The notes under the pieces: generated by a model
The model's database searches: none
The model's input: the letters and a program-made list of their open reading frames with translations, nothing else
Told to the model about the DNA's origin: nothing
Shown: piece by piece, positions 1 through 6,276 of the stretch
Position numbering within the stretch: position 1 is the first letter of the stretch
How the letters are laid out: each line of letters begins with the position of its first letter
Program-made: the position numbers and the translations under genes
Source: an uncultured Thermoplasmata archaeon
GTDB lineage: Archaea > Thermoplasmatota > Thermoplasmata > Methanomassiliicoccales > Methanomethylophilaceae
Reading direction: 5' to 3'
DNA: 13,859 nucleotides
NCBI GenBank assembly: GCA_946545675.1
Contig: CAMNNR010000019.1
Location: 1-13,859, forward strand

Positions 1-2
1 CA

Positions 3-176
3 CTTAAGAAATTCCGTGATAACAACAGTTTCAGCTATGCGGTGAAGGTATCCAGGAACAACTACGGTTACGACATGGAGACAGGGATACTGACGATTCC
101 GTTCTACGAGCTGTTCCTACTGGCCGAACAGATCGCCGATGACCGTATTCCCGATGATCTCTTCAACAGAAATTGA
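3..176 (+). CDS. C-terminal tail of an unidentified protein, possibly a DUF4143-type ATPase (5' end outside window)
   Basis: An open frame runs from the window edge for 57 codons to a TGA at 174-176. The tail reads as an alternation of strands and helices, with AVKVSRNNYGYD followed by GILTIPFYELFLLAEQI. That resembles the end of archaeal and bacterial AAA ATPases with a C-terminal DUF4143 domain, which often finish with a basic, serine-containing strand and then an IPLY-type motif. The match is from memory of the family pattern and is weak. The Walker motifs that would settle it lie outside the window. The gene converges on the cation-efflux gene and overlaps its 3' end by 14 bases. Codon choice looks like the neighbouring real genes, so I believe it is coding; the family is uncertain. 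Confidence 0.45.
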   Translation, partial: LKKFRDNNSFSYAVKVSRNNYGYDMETGILTIPFYELFLLAEQIADDRIPDDLFNRN

Positions 177-795
177 GAGTGGGGGAGCGTGGGACACAGA
201 TGTAATCCGGGTATATCTCCGAGACCTCGGAGCAGAGCGTCCTGATGGCTTCGGCACGGTCCACGTCGAAACTGAGTACGGCATCGAAACGCATCCGCTT
301 CGAGTCCGTATCCACATGGAACGCATGTATCTGCAGCACCCATTCGTGTGAGGATGCGATCTCCAGGACCTTCTTTCTGATCCCAGCCGCGACCGGGTCG
401 GTGTTGTTGACCGAATACACGCCTATCGCTGCGAGTGTCACGCCCGTCTCCTGGTAGACCCTGACCTGCAGATCCCGGGAGATAACATCGATCTCCTCCG
501 CGGTGGTCCCGGAATCCATTTCCATATGAATCGAAGCGTAATCCCTTCCTGGCCCGTAGTTGTTGATAACGAGGTCGTATGCCCTCAATACGCCGGGCGT
601 CTCGCAGACGATATCCTTAATCCTGCCGGTAACCTCGGAGTCTGACCTCTGGCCCAGGATCTCCCCAAGGGTCTCGCCCATCATCTCCAAACCGGATTTG
701 ATGATGAATACCGAGATCAGGACACCGACGTACGCTTCCAGAGCGAGGCCGGTGAATACCATTATCAGAGCGGTTGCGAGGTTCCCGAGAATCAT
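163..795 (-). CDS. Truncated cation diffusion facilitator (CDF) transporter, C-terminal half only
   Basis: The 210-residue product matches the second half of archaeal CDF metal exporters. Residues about 2-37 give the end of TM5 and TM6, ending KSGLEMMGETLGEILGQ. A cytoplasmic domain follows, with AYDLVINNYGPG, a metal-domain-like SIHMEMD stretch, VYQETGVTLAAIGVYSVN, and a family extension with VLQIHAFHVD. Full-length relatives run to roughly 380 residues. Here TM1-TM4 and the start of TM5 are missing, so the transport-site residues of TM2 and TM5 are absent. The ATG at 793-795 has an in-frame TAA three codons upstream (TAA TCA GAT ATG), so no longer version exists in this frame. A TATA box lies about 30 bases upstream with a palindrome between it and the start. 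It is either a decaying remnant left by an N-terminal deletion or a soluble/regulatory CDF-domain protein; it is unlikely to transport metal alone. Confidence 0.8.
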   Translation of the reverse strand: MILGNLATALIMVFTGLALEAYVGVLISVFIIKSGLEMMGETLGEILGQRSDSEVTGRIKDIVCETPGVLRAYDLVINNYGPGRDYASIHMEMDSGTTAEEIDVISRDLQVRVYQETGVTLAAIGVYSVNNTDPVAAGIRKKVLEIASSHEWVLQIHAFHVDTDSKRMRFDAVLSFDVDRAEAIRTLCSEVSEIYPDYICVPRSPTLNFC

Positions 796-805
796 ATCTG
801 ATTAA

Positions 806-823
806 TTTTAGGTATTCCTAAAA
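806..823. promoter_or_regulatory. Perfect inverted repeat, DtxR-like operator candidate
   Basis: TTTTAGG and CCTAAAA form perfect 7-base arms around TATT. The half-sites resemble the TTAGG...CCTAA half-sites of iron and manganese regulators of the DtxR/IdeR/MntR family, which archaea also have. It lies between the minus-strand TATA box and the start of the CDF gene, overlapping the predicted transcription start region, where a repressor would act. The metal link is inference from the site shape and the neighbouring metal-transport gene. Confidence 0.45.
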
Positions 824-832
824 AATATATAA
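821..832 (-). promoter_or_regulatory. TATA box of the CDF gene
   Basis: The minus strand reads TTATATATTTTT, centred about 32 bases before the ATG at 795. This spacing predicts a transcript with a leader of only a few bases, consistent with no Shine-Dalgarno motif there. The AT run is partly symmetrical, so a plus-strand promoter reading toward polymerase IV cannot be excluded. Confidence 0.55.
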
Positions 833-973
833 CGATTAGGGAGGCATTCTATCAGCGAGTTTGCGTTTGATCGGCAGGATTCTTCTTCACGTATCTGACA
901 AATGGCCGTCTGGCACAATGTGTGATATTGATCACGATATGCGGATTCTCACTTTCGGCCACCCCTCCCTTAG

Positions 974-983
974 CTTTATAAAG
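974..983 (+). promoter_or_regulatory. TATA box of DNA polymerase IV gene
   Basis: CTTTATAAAG is centred about 35 bases before the ATG at 1014. It supports that ATG as the true start rather than the in-frame ATG at 861, which would place this promoter inside the coding region. Confidence 0.6.
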
Positions 984-985
984 GC

Positions 986-999
986 ATGTCGCAAGACAT
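986..999. repeat. Short inverted repeat in the polymerase IV promoter
   Basis: ATGTC-GCAA-GACAT forms a 5-base-arm palindrome starting a few bases after the TATA box and ending near the expected transcription start. It could be a repressor site or a 5' hairpin with a GNRA-type loop. The arms are short and could arise by chance. Confidence 0.25.
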
Positions 1000-1013
1000 C
1001 TTCTGGGAAAACG

Positions 1014-2297
1014 ATGCAGGATACCGGAACACCTCAGCAGATCATCATCCATGTGGATATGGATGCCTTCTACGCATCCGTCGAAGCTAGGGACGATCCC
1101 TCCCTCTGCGGGAAGGCACTCATCATCGGTTCCTTACCCGGCGAAAGGGGTGTGGTCTGTACCTGCAGTTACGAGGCGAGGGAATTCGGGGTCCGTTCGG
1201 CGATGAACATCAAGGAGGCCTACAGGAGATGCCCTGACGGCATATACATGCATCCCAATTTCTCCAAGTACAAGGAAGCTTCTGCACAGGTCCACCGTAT
1301 CTGGGACTCCTATGCAACCGCGGTGGAATCGGTGGCTCTCGATGAGGCATATTTGGATGTGACGGAGACTGCTGGCACATTCGAAAGGGCGAGAGAGTTC
1401 GCACTGGAGATAAAGCGCCGCGTCAAGGAAGAGGTCGGTTTGACCTGTTCCGTCGGCGTAGCCTATTCCAAGACAGCGGCCAAGACCGCCAGCGAGGAGA
1501 ACAAGCCGAATGGTTTCTTCGAGATCCCGACGCCAGACGATTTCGTTAATCTGATAATCGACCGTGAAGTGGATGTGCTTTACACCGTAGGCAGGAAGAC
1601 TGCCGAGAAACTCCGTTCGATGGAGATATTCACTGTCCGCGAACTCCGTGACAGGGAGAGCGAGGTGATTGCCACATTCGGTAAACACGGGCGGTGGCTG
1701 GTGCAGCTGGCGTACGGGATCGATACGCAGAAGGTCGTACCATATAAACCGGAAGACGCCAAATCCGTCAGCAGAGAGATTACCTTCCAGAAGAACGTGA
1801 GCGACCGTCCGTTCCTGAAGGACGTGCTCCTACTCCTCTCCGTCTCCGTGGTGGAACGTGCACGCACCCACGGGTTGCAGGGGAAGGGGGTAGTCCTCAA
1901 GATCACCTATGGGAATATGCAGAGCATCAGCAGGTCCAGGCTCATCACCGCACACGATGACGCATATTCGGTCTACAGGGAAGCCTGCAGGATGCTGGAT
2001 TCAGTGAGTTACAAGGATGTGAGACTCATCGGTGTGGGGATATACAACGTGATCCAGTCAAAGCGTAGGCAGCTCACCCTGGATGACCTCAACGGAGATG
2101 GGTCGGAAAAACGCCGCATCTACCTTTCCAACGCCTTGGACAGGATCGGAAGGCATTACGGTCTCGTATCCGTCCTTGACCCCCGTACGATGGGCGGTCT
2201 CGAAGAACTCCACCGCGTGGTCGGACACATGCACGAGTGTCGTGCCAACAGTCCCTGGTCGGGTTCCTATCTGGCAAGAGATAAGCTCTCTGCATGA
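1014..2297 (+). CDS. dinB: DNA polymerase IV (Y-family translesion polymerase)
   Basis: This 427-residue Y-family polymerase copies past damaged bases with low fidelity. The palm starts with HVDMDAFYASVE: Asp15 is a catalytic metal ligand and Tyr20 sits at the steric-gate position that excludes ribonucleotides. ESVALDEAYLD supplies the other catalytic acids, Asp110 and Glu111. CSVGVAYSKTAAKTASEENKPNG is the typical fingers/palm motif (about residues 145-167). The thumb has a helix-hairpin-helix-like segment around VGRKTAEKLRSM, and the little finger follows. QLTLDDL near residue 353 resembles a sliding-clamp binding peptide. Length suits the family, with a somewhat long tail after the clamp peptide. 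I chose the ATG at 1014 because the TATA box lies just upstream and the family starts close to this point; the extension back to 861 has no homology-like content. It is a single-gene unit, divergent from the CDF gene. Confidence 0.95.
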   Translation: MQDTGTPQQIIIHVDMDAFYASVEARDDPSLCGKALIIGSLPGERGVVCTCSYEAREFGVRSAMNIKEAYRRCPDGIYMHPNFSKYKEASAQVHRIWDSYATAVESVALDEAYLDVTETAGTFERAREFALEIKRRVKEEVGLTCSVGVAYSKTAAKTASEENKPNGFFEIPTPDDFVNLIIDREVDVLYTVGRKTAEKLRSMEIFTVRELRDRESEVIATFGKHGRWLVQLAYGIDTQKVVPYKPEDAKSVSREITFQKNVSDRPFLKDVLLLLSVSVVERARTHGLQGKGVVLKITYGNMQSISRSRLITAHDDAYSVYREACRMLDSVSYKDVRLIGVGIYNVIQSKRRQLTLDDLNGDGSEKRRIYLSNALDRIGRHYGLVSVLDPRTMGGLEELHRVVGHMHECRANSPWSGSYLARDKLSA

Positions 2298-2418
2298 GAT
2301 CGTTACCGTAAGTCCTAGCAGACGTGGGACAGATCAGGAAATATCCTTGAGAGTCTCTTCATGCACCCTAGATAATCTTACAATATATTGGATGTATCTG
2401 CCGTCTGTTAGCAATCGG

Positions 2419-2426
2419 CTTTATAG
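2419..2426 (+). promoter_or_regulatory. TATA box of the small TAG-containing ORF
   Basis: CTTTATAG is centred about 27 bases before the ATG at 2450, the classic distance for a leaderless archaeal transcript. It is the best sign that the short downstream ORF is a real transcribed gene. Confidence 0.55.
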
Positions 2427-2449
2427 TCTGCGACCCCGATTCCAGATTT

Positions 2450-2683
2450 ATGAAGGATATCACAGAGTCAGAGGTCCTGGCCGCCATCAAGGAGAATCCT
2501 ATGATCTGTACCCGTGCTCTGGTCAAGAAACTGCGCCCTGATGAGTTCAGGGATGCCGAGGCATACAAGGGGTACCTGTGCGCACTCTAGCCTATGCTGA
2601 CAAAGCTCTGGAAGGATGGGACGATTATTTCTTCCAAGGTTCAGTGCTGCACATTCAATCTCAAACAATGGCAGATGGCTTGA
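2450..2683 (+). CDS. Small winged-helix-like protein with an in-frame TAG (possible pyrrolysine readthrough)
   Basis: From the ATG at 2450 the frame gives 46 codons starting MKDITESEVLAAIKENPM, then TAG at 2588-2590. The same frame continues for 30 sense codons, PMLTKLWKDGTIISSKV through LKQWQMA, to TGA at 2681-2683. Read through, the 77 residues look like one compact winged helix: a first helix (ESEVLAAIKENP), a second (ALVKKL), a long helix spanning the TAG (AYKGYLCAL-x-PMLTKLWKDG), then a hairpin wing (GTIISSKVQCCTFNL). The TAG falls within one predicted helix, so termination would remove the wing. Methanomassiliicoccales decode UAG as pyrrolysine, and no other gene here clearly ends in TAG. 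Alternatives are a recent nonsense mutation or a genuine 46-residue product. The TATA box and continuing coding pattern support a gene; the reading of TAG is undecided. DNA binding is inferred from fold pattern only. Confidence 0.5.
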
Positions 2684-2726
2684 ATGAAACAAATGTGATC
2701 ATCTGATTCATTTCAGGATTTCAGAG

Positions 2727-2963
2727 TCATTCCAGAAGCCGTCTGGCTGTATCCATTATCTCCGATTTCAGGTCATCCGGTATTAGTACATAGGTGGACG
2801 CTTCTTCGATCGTCATCCCCCTATCCTTTACTAAATAGACTATGGTGGAAATAGGGACCTGTTTGGCAGCTTCGGCCATCCCCTCAGCTAGACCTTCAGA
2901 CAAACCTTCGGCTTTGCCCTCGCGGAACCCGCGATTGTATGCTTCCTCATCCAGTGTTATCAT
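2727..2963 (-). CDS. Stand-alone C-terminal fragment of an Rpn-family protein (possible intragenic-antitoxin-like small protein)
   Basis: The 78-residue product starts MITLDEEAYNRGFREGKAEG. It is closely similar to the last ~105 residues of the full Rpn protein just upstream on this strand, with fewer EGLAEGKA-type repeats and the same tail (LVKDRGMTIEEASTY...IPDDL). The nuclease domain is absent. Homology continues only about 30 bases before the ATG; a one-base difference puts it out of frame, with TGA and TAG codons further back. It is therefore a partial duplicate. GGAGG lies 9 bases before the ATG, so the piece may still be translated. In E. coli Rpn genes, small C-terminal proteins from internal starts inhibit the toxic full-length nuclease; this could be a detached version. 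The plainer view is a decaying duplicate. Confidence 0.5.
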   Translation of the reverse strand: MITLDEEAYNRGFREGKAEGLSEGLAEGMAEAAKQVPISTIVYLVKDRGMTIEEASTYVLIPDDLKSEIMDTARRLLE

Positions 2964-2994
2964 GTCCCGAATCCTCCCAGAATCCTATCATACC
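2727..2994 (-). repeat. Partial direct repeat of the 3' end of the Rpn gene (second copy at 3024-3378)
   Basis: This block repeats 3024-3378 in the same orientation with clear but imperfect identity, including the tail coding for KDRGMTIEEASTY and the segment coding for GFREGKAEG. The block is shorter because it has fewer tandem units. Similarity stops near 2994. The pair records a local duplication of the gene's 3' end, or deletion of most of a second gene copy. Confidence 0.75.
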
Positions 2995-3023
2995 GAAAAT
3001 GTTGAGGTTTAACACATTCTGAG

Positions 3024-4046
3024 TCATTTAAGAATGTGTCTGGCTGAATCCAATATCTCCGAACTCAGGTCATCCGGTATCTGCAGATATGTGGATGCTT
3101 CTTCGATTGTCATTCCCCTATCCTTTACCAAATGGACTAGGGTGGAAACAAGAACCTGTTTGGCACCTTCGGCTTTACCCTTAGCTAAACCTTCAGACAA
3201 ACCTTCGGCCTTACCCTTAGCTAAACCTTCAGACAAACCTTCTACCTTCCCCTCAGCTAGACCTTCGGCTTTGCCCTCAGCTAGACCTTCGGCTTTGCCC
3301 TCGCGGAACCCGTGATTGTATGTCTCCTCATCCAGTGTTATCATGTCCCCAATCCTTCCCAAAATTGCATCATCTAGTGAAATTTTAAACTTATCTTTGA
3401 CGACTTCTTTACGTTTTTCCATCTTCATCGGTGAGAAAAGGGCGGCAGGAATCGCAGAGATCTCAGGGAGTTCTTCCCCATAAGGTCCAACGAATACCAT
3501 GATGATATTGAACGTGTCAAGAGGTTCCATGTATCTGTTGGGATCTCCGGCCAGACTTTCCGCCATCATCTTGTATCTTGTGACAGTGTTGCGGTATGCG
3601 GCTTTGGGATTCAATATGTACCAGATGCTGTAAACCTTGCGAAGTTCATCGTAATCTGATCCGGAGAATTCACTTCCTTTTTGAGCCGACACCATCCTCC
3701 CAAGATAGTATTCGGCACGTTTCCCAAGGGGGTATCCGGGAGATGGATCGTTCTGACCTTCCACGTTCACTATCACTTCGATATTCTCGTCTGAGTTCGG
3801 AATCTTAACAGTGAAAACGCTATCTGTCACTATGCTGCCATCTTCGGGGTCATGGTATTCAGTCTCTCTTCCTATGACAGTGATGTTATCGGCACCTATG
3901 TTAAGACAGTCCTTTATCGTACCGAAGTCTTTGTCCACGAATTCCTCTAGAGTGTAGCGCAGAAGCATGGACAACACATCACCGTTGTGAACAATCGCCT
4001 TGAATTCTTGATCCAGCAGAGTTTGTTTGTCATTTTCGGATTTCAC
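3024..4046 (-). CDS. Rpn family PD-(D/E)XK nuclease / putative transposase
   Basis: The 340-residue protein belongs to the Rpn (recombination-promoting nuclease, PD-(D/E)XK 'transposase') family. LDQEFKAIVHNGDVLSMLL opens the domain. Asp75 (TDSVFTV) and Glu96-Gly-Gln98 (VNVEGQN) fit the D...ExQ catalytic pattern, and GYPLGKRAEYYLGRMVS (about 104-120) is a family signature. A bridging region (about 150-234) leads to a repeat-rich linker of EGLAEGKAEGLSEG type (about 248-294) and a helical tail (295-340). The start is GTG at 4044-4046, chosen because GAGGTGAT, a perfect anti-16S match, lies three bases upstream. An internal ATG at 3344 (residue 235) with AAGGA eight bases before it could give a 106-residue C-terminal product. 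E. coli members cut DNA, and such genes are reported in phage defence; the role here is inferred. Confidence 0.85.
   Translation of the reverse strand: MKSENDKQTLLDQEFKAIVHNGDVLSMLLRYTLEEFVDKDFGTIKDCLNIGADNITVIGRETEYHDPEDGSIVTDSVFTVKIPNSDENIEVIVNVEGQNDPSPGYPLGKRAEYYLGRMVSAQKGSEFSGSDYDELRKVYSIWYILNPKAAYRNTVTRYKMMAESLAGDPNRYMEPLDTFNIIMVFVGPYGEELPEISAIPAALFSPMKMEKRKEVVKDKFKISLDDAILGRIGDMITLDEETYNHGFREGKAEGLAEGKAEGLAEGKVEGLSEGLAKGKAEGLSEGLAKGKAEGAKQVLVSTLVHLVKDRGMTIEEASTYLQIPDDLSSEILDSARHILK
3166..3306 (-). repeat. Tandem repeats coding for the Rpn linker (36-base and 24-base units)
   Basis: Two 36-base units (3166-3201 and 3202-3237) differ by a single base. They are followed by 24-base units at 3238-3261 and 3262-3285 and a partial one to 3306. 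All share the start CCTTCGGCTTT or a close variant and are multiples of three, so changes in unit number keep the frame. They encode the EGLAEGKAEGLSEGLAKGKA-like helical linker. Near-identity of the 36-base units points to recent slippage or unequal recombination. Confidence 0.85.
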
Positions 4047-4049
4047 AAT

Positions 4050-4057
4050 ATCACCTC
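4050..4057 (-). promoter_or_regulatory. Shine-Dalgarno site deciding the Rpn GTG start
   Basis: The minus strand reads GAGGTGAT followed by ATT and the GTG start. It is a full match to the archaeal 16S 3' end and makes GTG at 4046 the most likely start. Confidence 0.7.
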
Positions 4058-4133
4058 GATTTCGATCTTCGGAATCAAGCTGACATAAAAAGCGAAGCAG
4101 TGTACAGTTAGTATGTCACAGAGACAGAGCCAG

Positions 4134-4145
4134 ATATATATAAAA
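4134..4145 (+). promoter_or_regulatory. TATA box of the UbiD-family operon
   Basis: ATATATATAAAA is centred about 30 bases before the ATG at 4169, predicting a leaderless or near-leaderless transcript. No Shine-Dalgarno motif precedes that ATG (CGCCCCCA), which agrees. The Rpn gene diverges from the same 122-base gap. Confidence 0.65.
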
Positions 4146-4168
4146 AAACAAAGAACGATACGCCCCCA

Positions 4169-5431
4169 ATGACAATAGATCTCAAAGGGGCGAAGACGGT
4201 CTCCGAAGCCGTCGACCCCGACAACTACGGCGCCACTCGGTATATGCAGGACGACCAGGACACCACCTTCCTATTCACCGATCTCAACGGAGGGAAAGCG
4301 GCAGGTAACGTCTACTCCACCAGGCAGAAGATCGGTGCCGCCATGGGTATCCCGAAGGAGGACATCGTCAAGCATGTGATGGATGCGATGTCCGCCCCCA
4401 TAGCCACGGAGGAGGTTTCCGACCCGCTTTTCAAGGAACAGGTTCTGGAACTCGACCTCACCAAGCTGCCCATAGTCAAGTACTTCCCCAAGGATGCCGG
4501 CAGGTACATCTCCGCCGGAATCGTCGTGTCCGAATACAACGGCAGGAGGAACGTCTCCTTCCACAGGATGCTCATCAAGGACAAGGACACGATCGTCATC
4601 CGTTTGGTTCCCCGTCATACCTTCACCCTTTTCAACGAGGCCAAGAAGGACGGCAAGGAACTGAAGATCGCGGTATGCATCGGAGCACCCGTAGAAGCGA
4701 TGGTCTCCGCTGCCCTGTCGGTGGATTTCGGAACCGATGAACTGACCATCGCATCCGCCATGCACAAGGCCGGCCACGGCACTCCTCTGAAGGTCGCCAA
4801 GTGCGACAACGGCCTCTCCGTGCCCGCAGAATGCGAGTACGTCTTCGAGGGAAGGATCACCGCCGAGACATGCACCGAAGGACCGTTCGTGGATATAGCT
4901 GGCACATATGACGAGATAAGGGATCAGCCGGTCATAAAGATCGATAAGATATGGGCAAAGAAGGATCCCGTTTTCCAGCTCCTGCTCCCGGGAGGAAACG
5001 AACATTTCCTGCTGATGGGTGTACCCAGGGAACCCGTAATATTTAAGACCGTAAGGCAGGCTGTGCCCAAGGTGAAGAACGTGCGTCTCACCGAAGGAGG
5101 ATGCTGCTGGCTGAACGGTGTCGTCTCCATATCCAAGAACAAGGGGGGCGACGGCGTCAATGCCATCATGGCTGCCTTCACCGGCCACCCGTCCATGAAG
5201 AGCGTGATCATCGTGGATGACGACATCGACATCTTCGATGACCGCGAGGTCGAATGGGCTGTCGCCACCAGGATGCAGGCAGACAGGATAATCAGGATCC
5301 CAGGCGCTGCTGGGTCTTCACTCGATCCTTCCGCTCACGGCACCACCTGGAAGGTCGGTTACGACGCCACCATCCCTGTCGGGGAGGACCGCGCCCCCTA
5401 CACCAAAGCCGTGCTGCCGCCGAAGGAGTGA
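4169..5431 (+). CDS. UbiD family decarboxylase, possibly trans-anhydromevalonate-5-phosphate decarboxylase
   Basis: This 420-residue protein belongs to the UbiD family of prenyl-FMN-dependent reversible decarboxylases. Family marks include GNVYSTRQKIGAAMGI (about 46-61), RYISAGIVVSEYNGRRNVSFHRM (112-134), IRLVPRHTF (144-152), FEGRITAETCTEGPF with Glu237 in the EGPF motif (226-240), VIIVDDDIDIFDDREVEWAVATRMQAD (346-372), and RIPGAAGSSLDPSA (376-389). The cofactor would come from a UbiX partner not seen here. Archaea without quinones commonly use a UbiD homologue to decarboxylate trans-anhydromevalonate 5-phosphate in the modified mevalonate pathway to isoprenoid lipids. Length and the single-copy, promoter-proximal setting fit that role, but it is inferred; aromatic-acid or menaquinone-type decarboxylases are alternatives. 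The TPR-like gene starts four bases after its stop, with the ribosome site overlapping the last codons. Confidence 0.88.
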   Translation: MTIDLKGAKTVSEAVDPDNYGATRYMQDDQDTTFLFTDLNGGKAAGNVYSTRQKIGAAMGIPKEDIVKHVMDAMSAPIATEEVSDPLFKEQVLELDLTKLPIVKYFPKDAGRYISAGIVVSEYNGRRNVSFHRMLIKDKDTIVIRLVPRHTFTLFNEAKKDGKELKIAVCIGAPVEAMVSAALSVDFGTDELTIASAMHKAGHGTPLKVAKCDNGLSVPAECEYVFEGRITAETCTEGPFVDIAGTYDEIRDQPVIKIDKIWAKKDPVFQLLLPGGNEHFLLMGVPREPVIFKTVRQAVPKVKNVRLTEGGCCWLNGVVSISKNKGGDGVNAIMAAFTGHPSMKSVIIVDDDIDIFDDREVEWAVATRMQADRIIRIPGAAGSSLDPSAHGTTWKVGYDATIPVGEDRAPYTKAVLPPKE

Positions 5432-5435
5432 TACC

Positions 5436-6275
5436 GTGTCCACGGTAACCCCGGAACTCCTCTCGGAAGGGGAGGCGATTGTTAGCAGGCATGATGCGGA
5501 GGAGATCCACCGCTTCGGCGACAGGATCGTATCAGTGGAACCTGACAACTGGTTCGGTCTCTACGTCAGGGGAGTCGGTTACGGTCTGGAGATCGACCTG
5601 AAGAACGCTGTCGACTGCTGGACACGCAGTCTCGAGGGTATCGACGACGAGAGTTATGCGGAGAAGATGCTCCCGGGCATCGTGGATTCCCTTGCATTCT
5701 GCCTGAACCACATGAAAGGCGGTGAGATGGACGATTTCAAGTCCCTCGGGGAGCTCATATCCTCCCTCAACGGAATGCTTCCAGAGAGTGACGACGAGGT
5801 CATTGTCAATCCTGTCCTGGACAGGTCCGTGGAGTTCTTCAGCGCGCACCCCGCGGAGTTCCCGTTCACAGCTTACTATGCGCTCAAGGCATTCGTGATG
5901 ACCGCGTTCAGGGCCTATGTCGAGCTCAGGTTCTTTCCGGTCTTCTTCGGGAAGCTGAAGAATGCTGGGGATCACATCAAAGCGAACGCGGAGGAGCGTG
6001 TCGCCAATGCGATCGACACCGACTACCTATTCGTCGATACTCTGGTCAACGCCATCAACGGGGCCTTGGAATCGACTTCTGCGGAGGATCTCGATGCCAT
6101 CGAGGAATACTGGCTCGAGCACAAGGTCGATCCCTATCTGGCACATCTCATGCAGGCGTATCAGATGTCGGCTGCCATGGCGACTTCAGGCAAGTTCATG
6201 GGCAAGGTAGCGAAGACCGTCATGAACTCCGAGATCCCCCTGTTCATCAAGGCGTATCTCTCGCCCAAACACTGA
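5436..6275 (+). CDS. Hypothetical helical protein with a TPR-like N-terminus
   Basis: I do not recognise a named family for this 279-residue, mostly helical protein. Residues about 22-70 read like one to two tetratricopeptide repeats: paired helices around VEPDNWFGLYVRGVGYGLEIDLKNAVDCWTRSLE, with the usual small and aromatic positions. The middle (about 140-170) is rich in Phe, Tyr and Ala (FPFTAYYALKAFVMTAFRAYVELRFFPVFF), giving one hydrophobic helix pair but no clear signal peptide. The C-terminus is helical and ends SPKH. The start is GTG at 5436: GGAGTGA, spanning the UbiD stop codon, is well placed as its ribosome site, so it is translated with the decarboxylase. A scaffold or accessory role is possible but unsupported. 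Its TGA ends one base before the convergent kinase stop. Confidence 0.75.
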   Translation: MSTVTPELLSEGEAIVSRHDAEEIHRFGDRIVSVEPDNWFGLYVRGVGYGLEIDLKNAVDCWTRSLEGIDDESYAEKMLPGIVDSLAFCLNHMKGGEMDDFKSLGELISSLNGMLPESDDEVIVNPVLDRSVEFFSAHPAEFPFTAYYALKAFVMTAFRAYVELRFFPVFFGKLKNAGDHIKANAEERVANAIDTDYLFVDTLVNAINGALESTSAEDLDAIEEYWLEHKVDPYLAHLMQAYQMSAAMATSGKFMGKVAKTVMNSEIPLFIKAYLSPKH

Positions 6276-6276
6276 A

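Noticed and set aside
861..1013. N-terminal extension of polymerase IV to an ATG at 861
   Set aside because: It would place the TATA box and palindrome inside coding sequence, and the extra 51 residues do not look like the family; the ATG at 1014 begins right before the conserved core.
796..1013. tRNA or structured RNA in the gap between the CDF and polymerase IV genes
   Set aside because: No cloverleaf, T-loop motif or CCA-end pattern could be found; the gap is explained by two promoters and small palindromes.
2684..2726. Terminator-like inverted repeat between the small ORF and the Rpn fragment
   Set aside because: TGAATGAAAC and TTCATTTCA pair only imperfectly and no T tract follows; could be chance.
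3166..3306. CRISPR array
   Set aside because: The repeats are contiguous without unique spacers and code for a protein linker in frame.
4271..5188. 305-codon minus-strand frame opposite the UbiD-family gene
   Set aside because: Antisense shadow; the plus strand carries all the family motifs.
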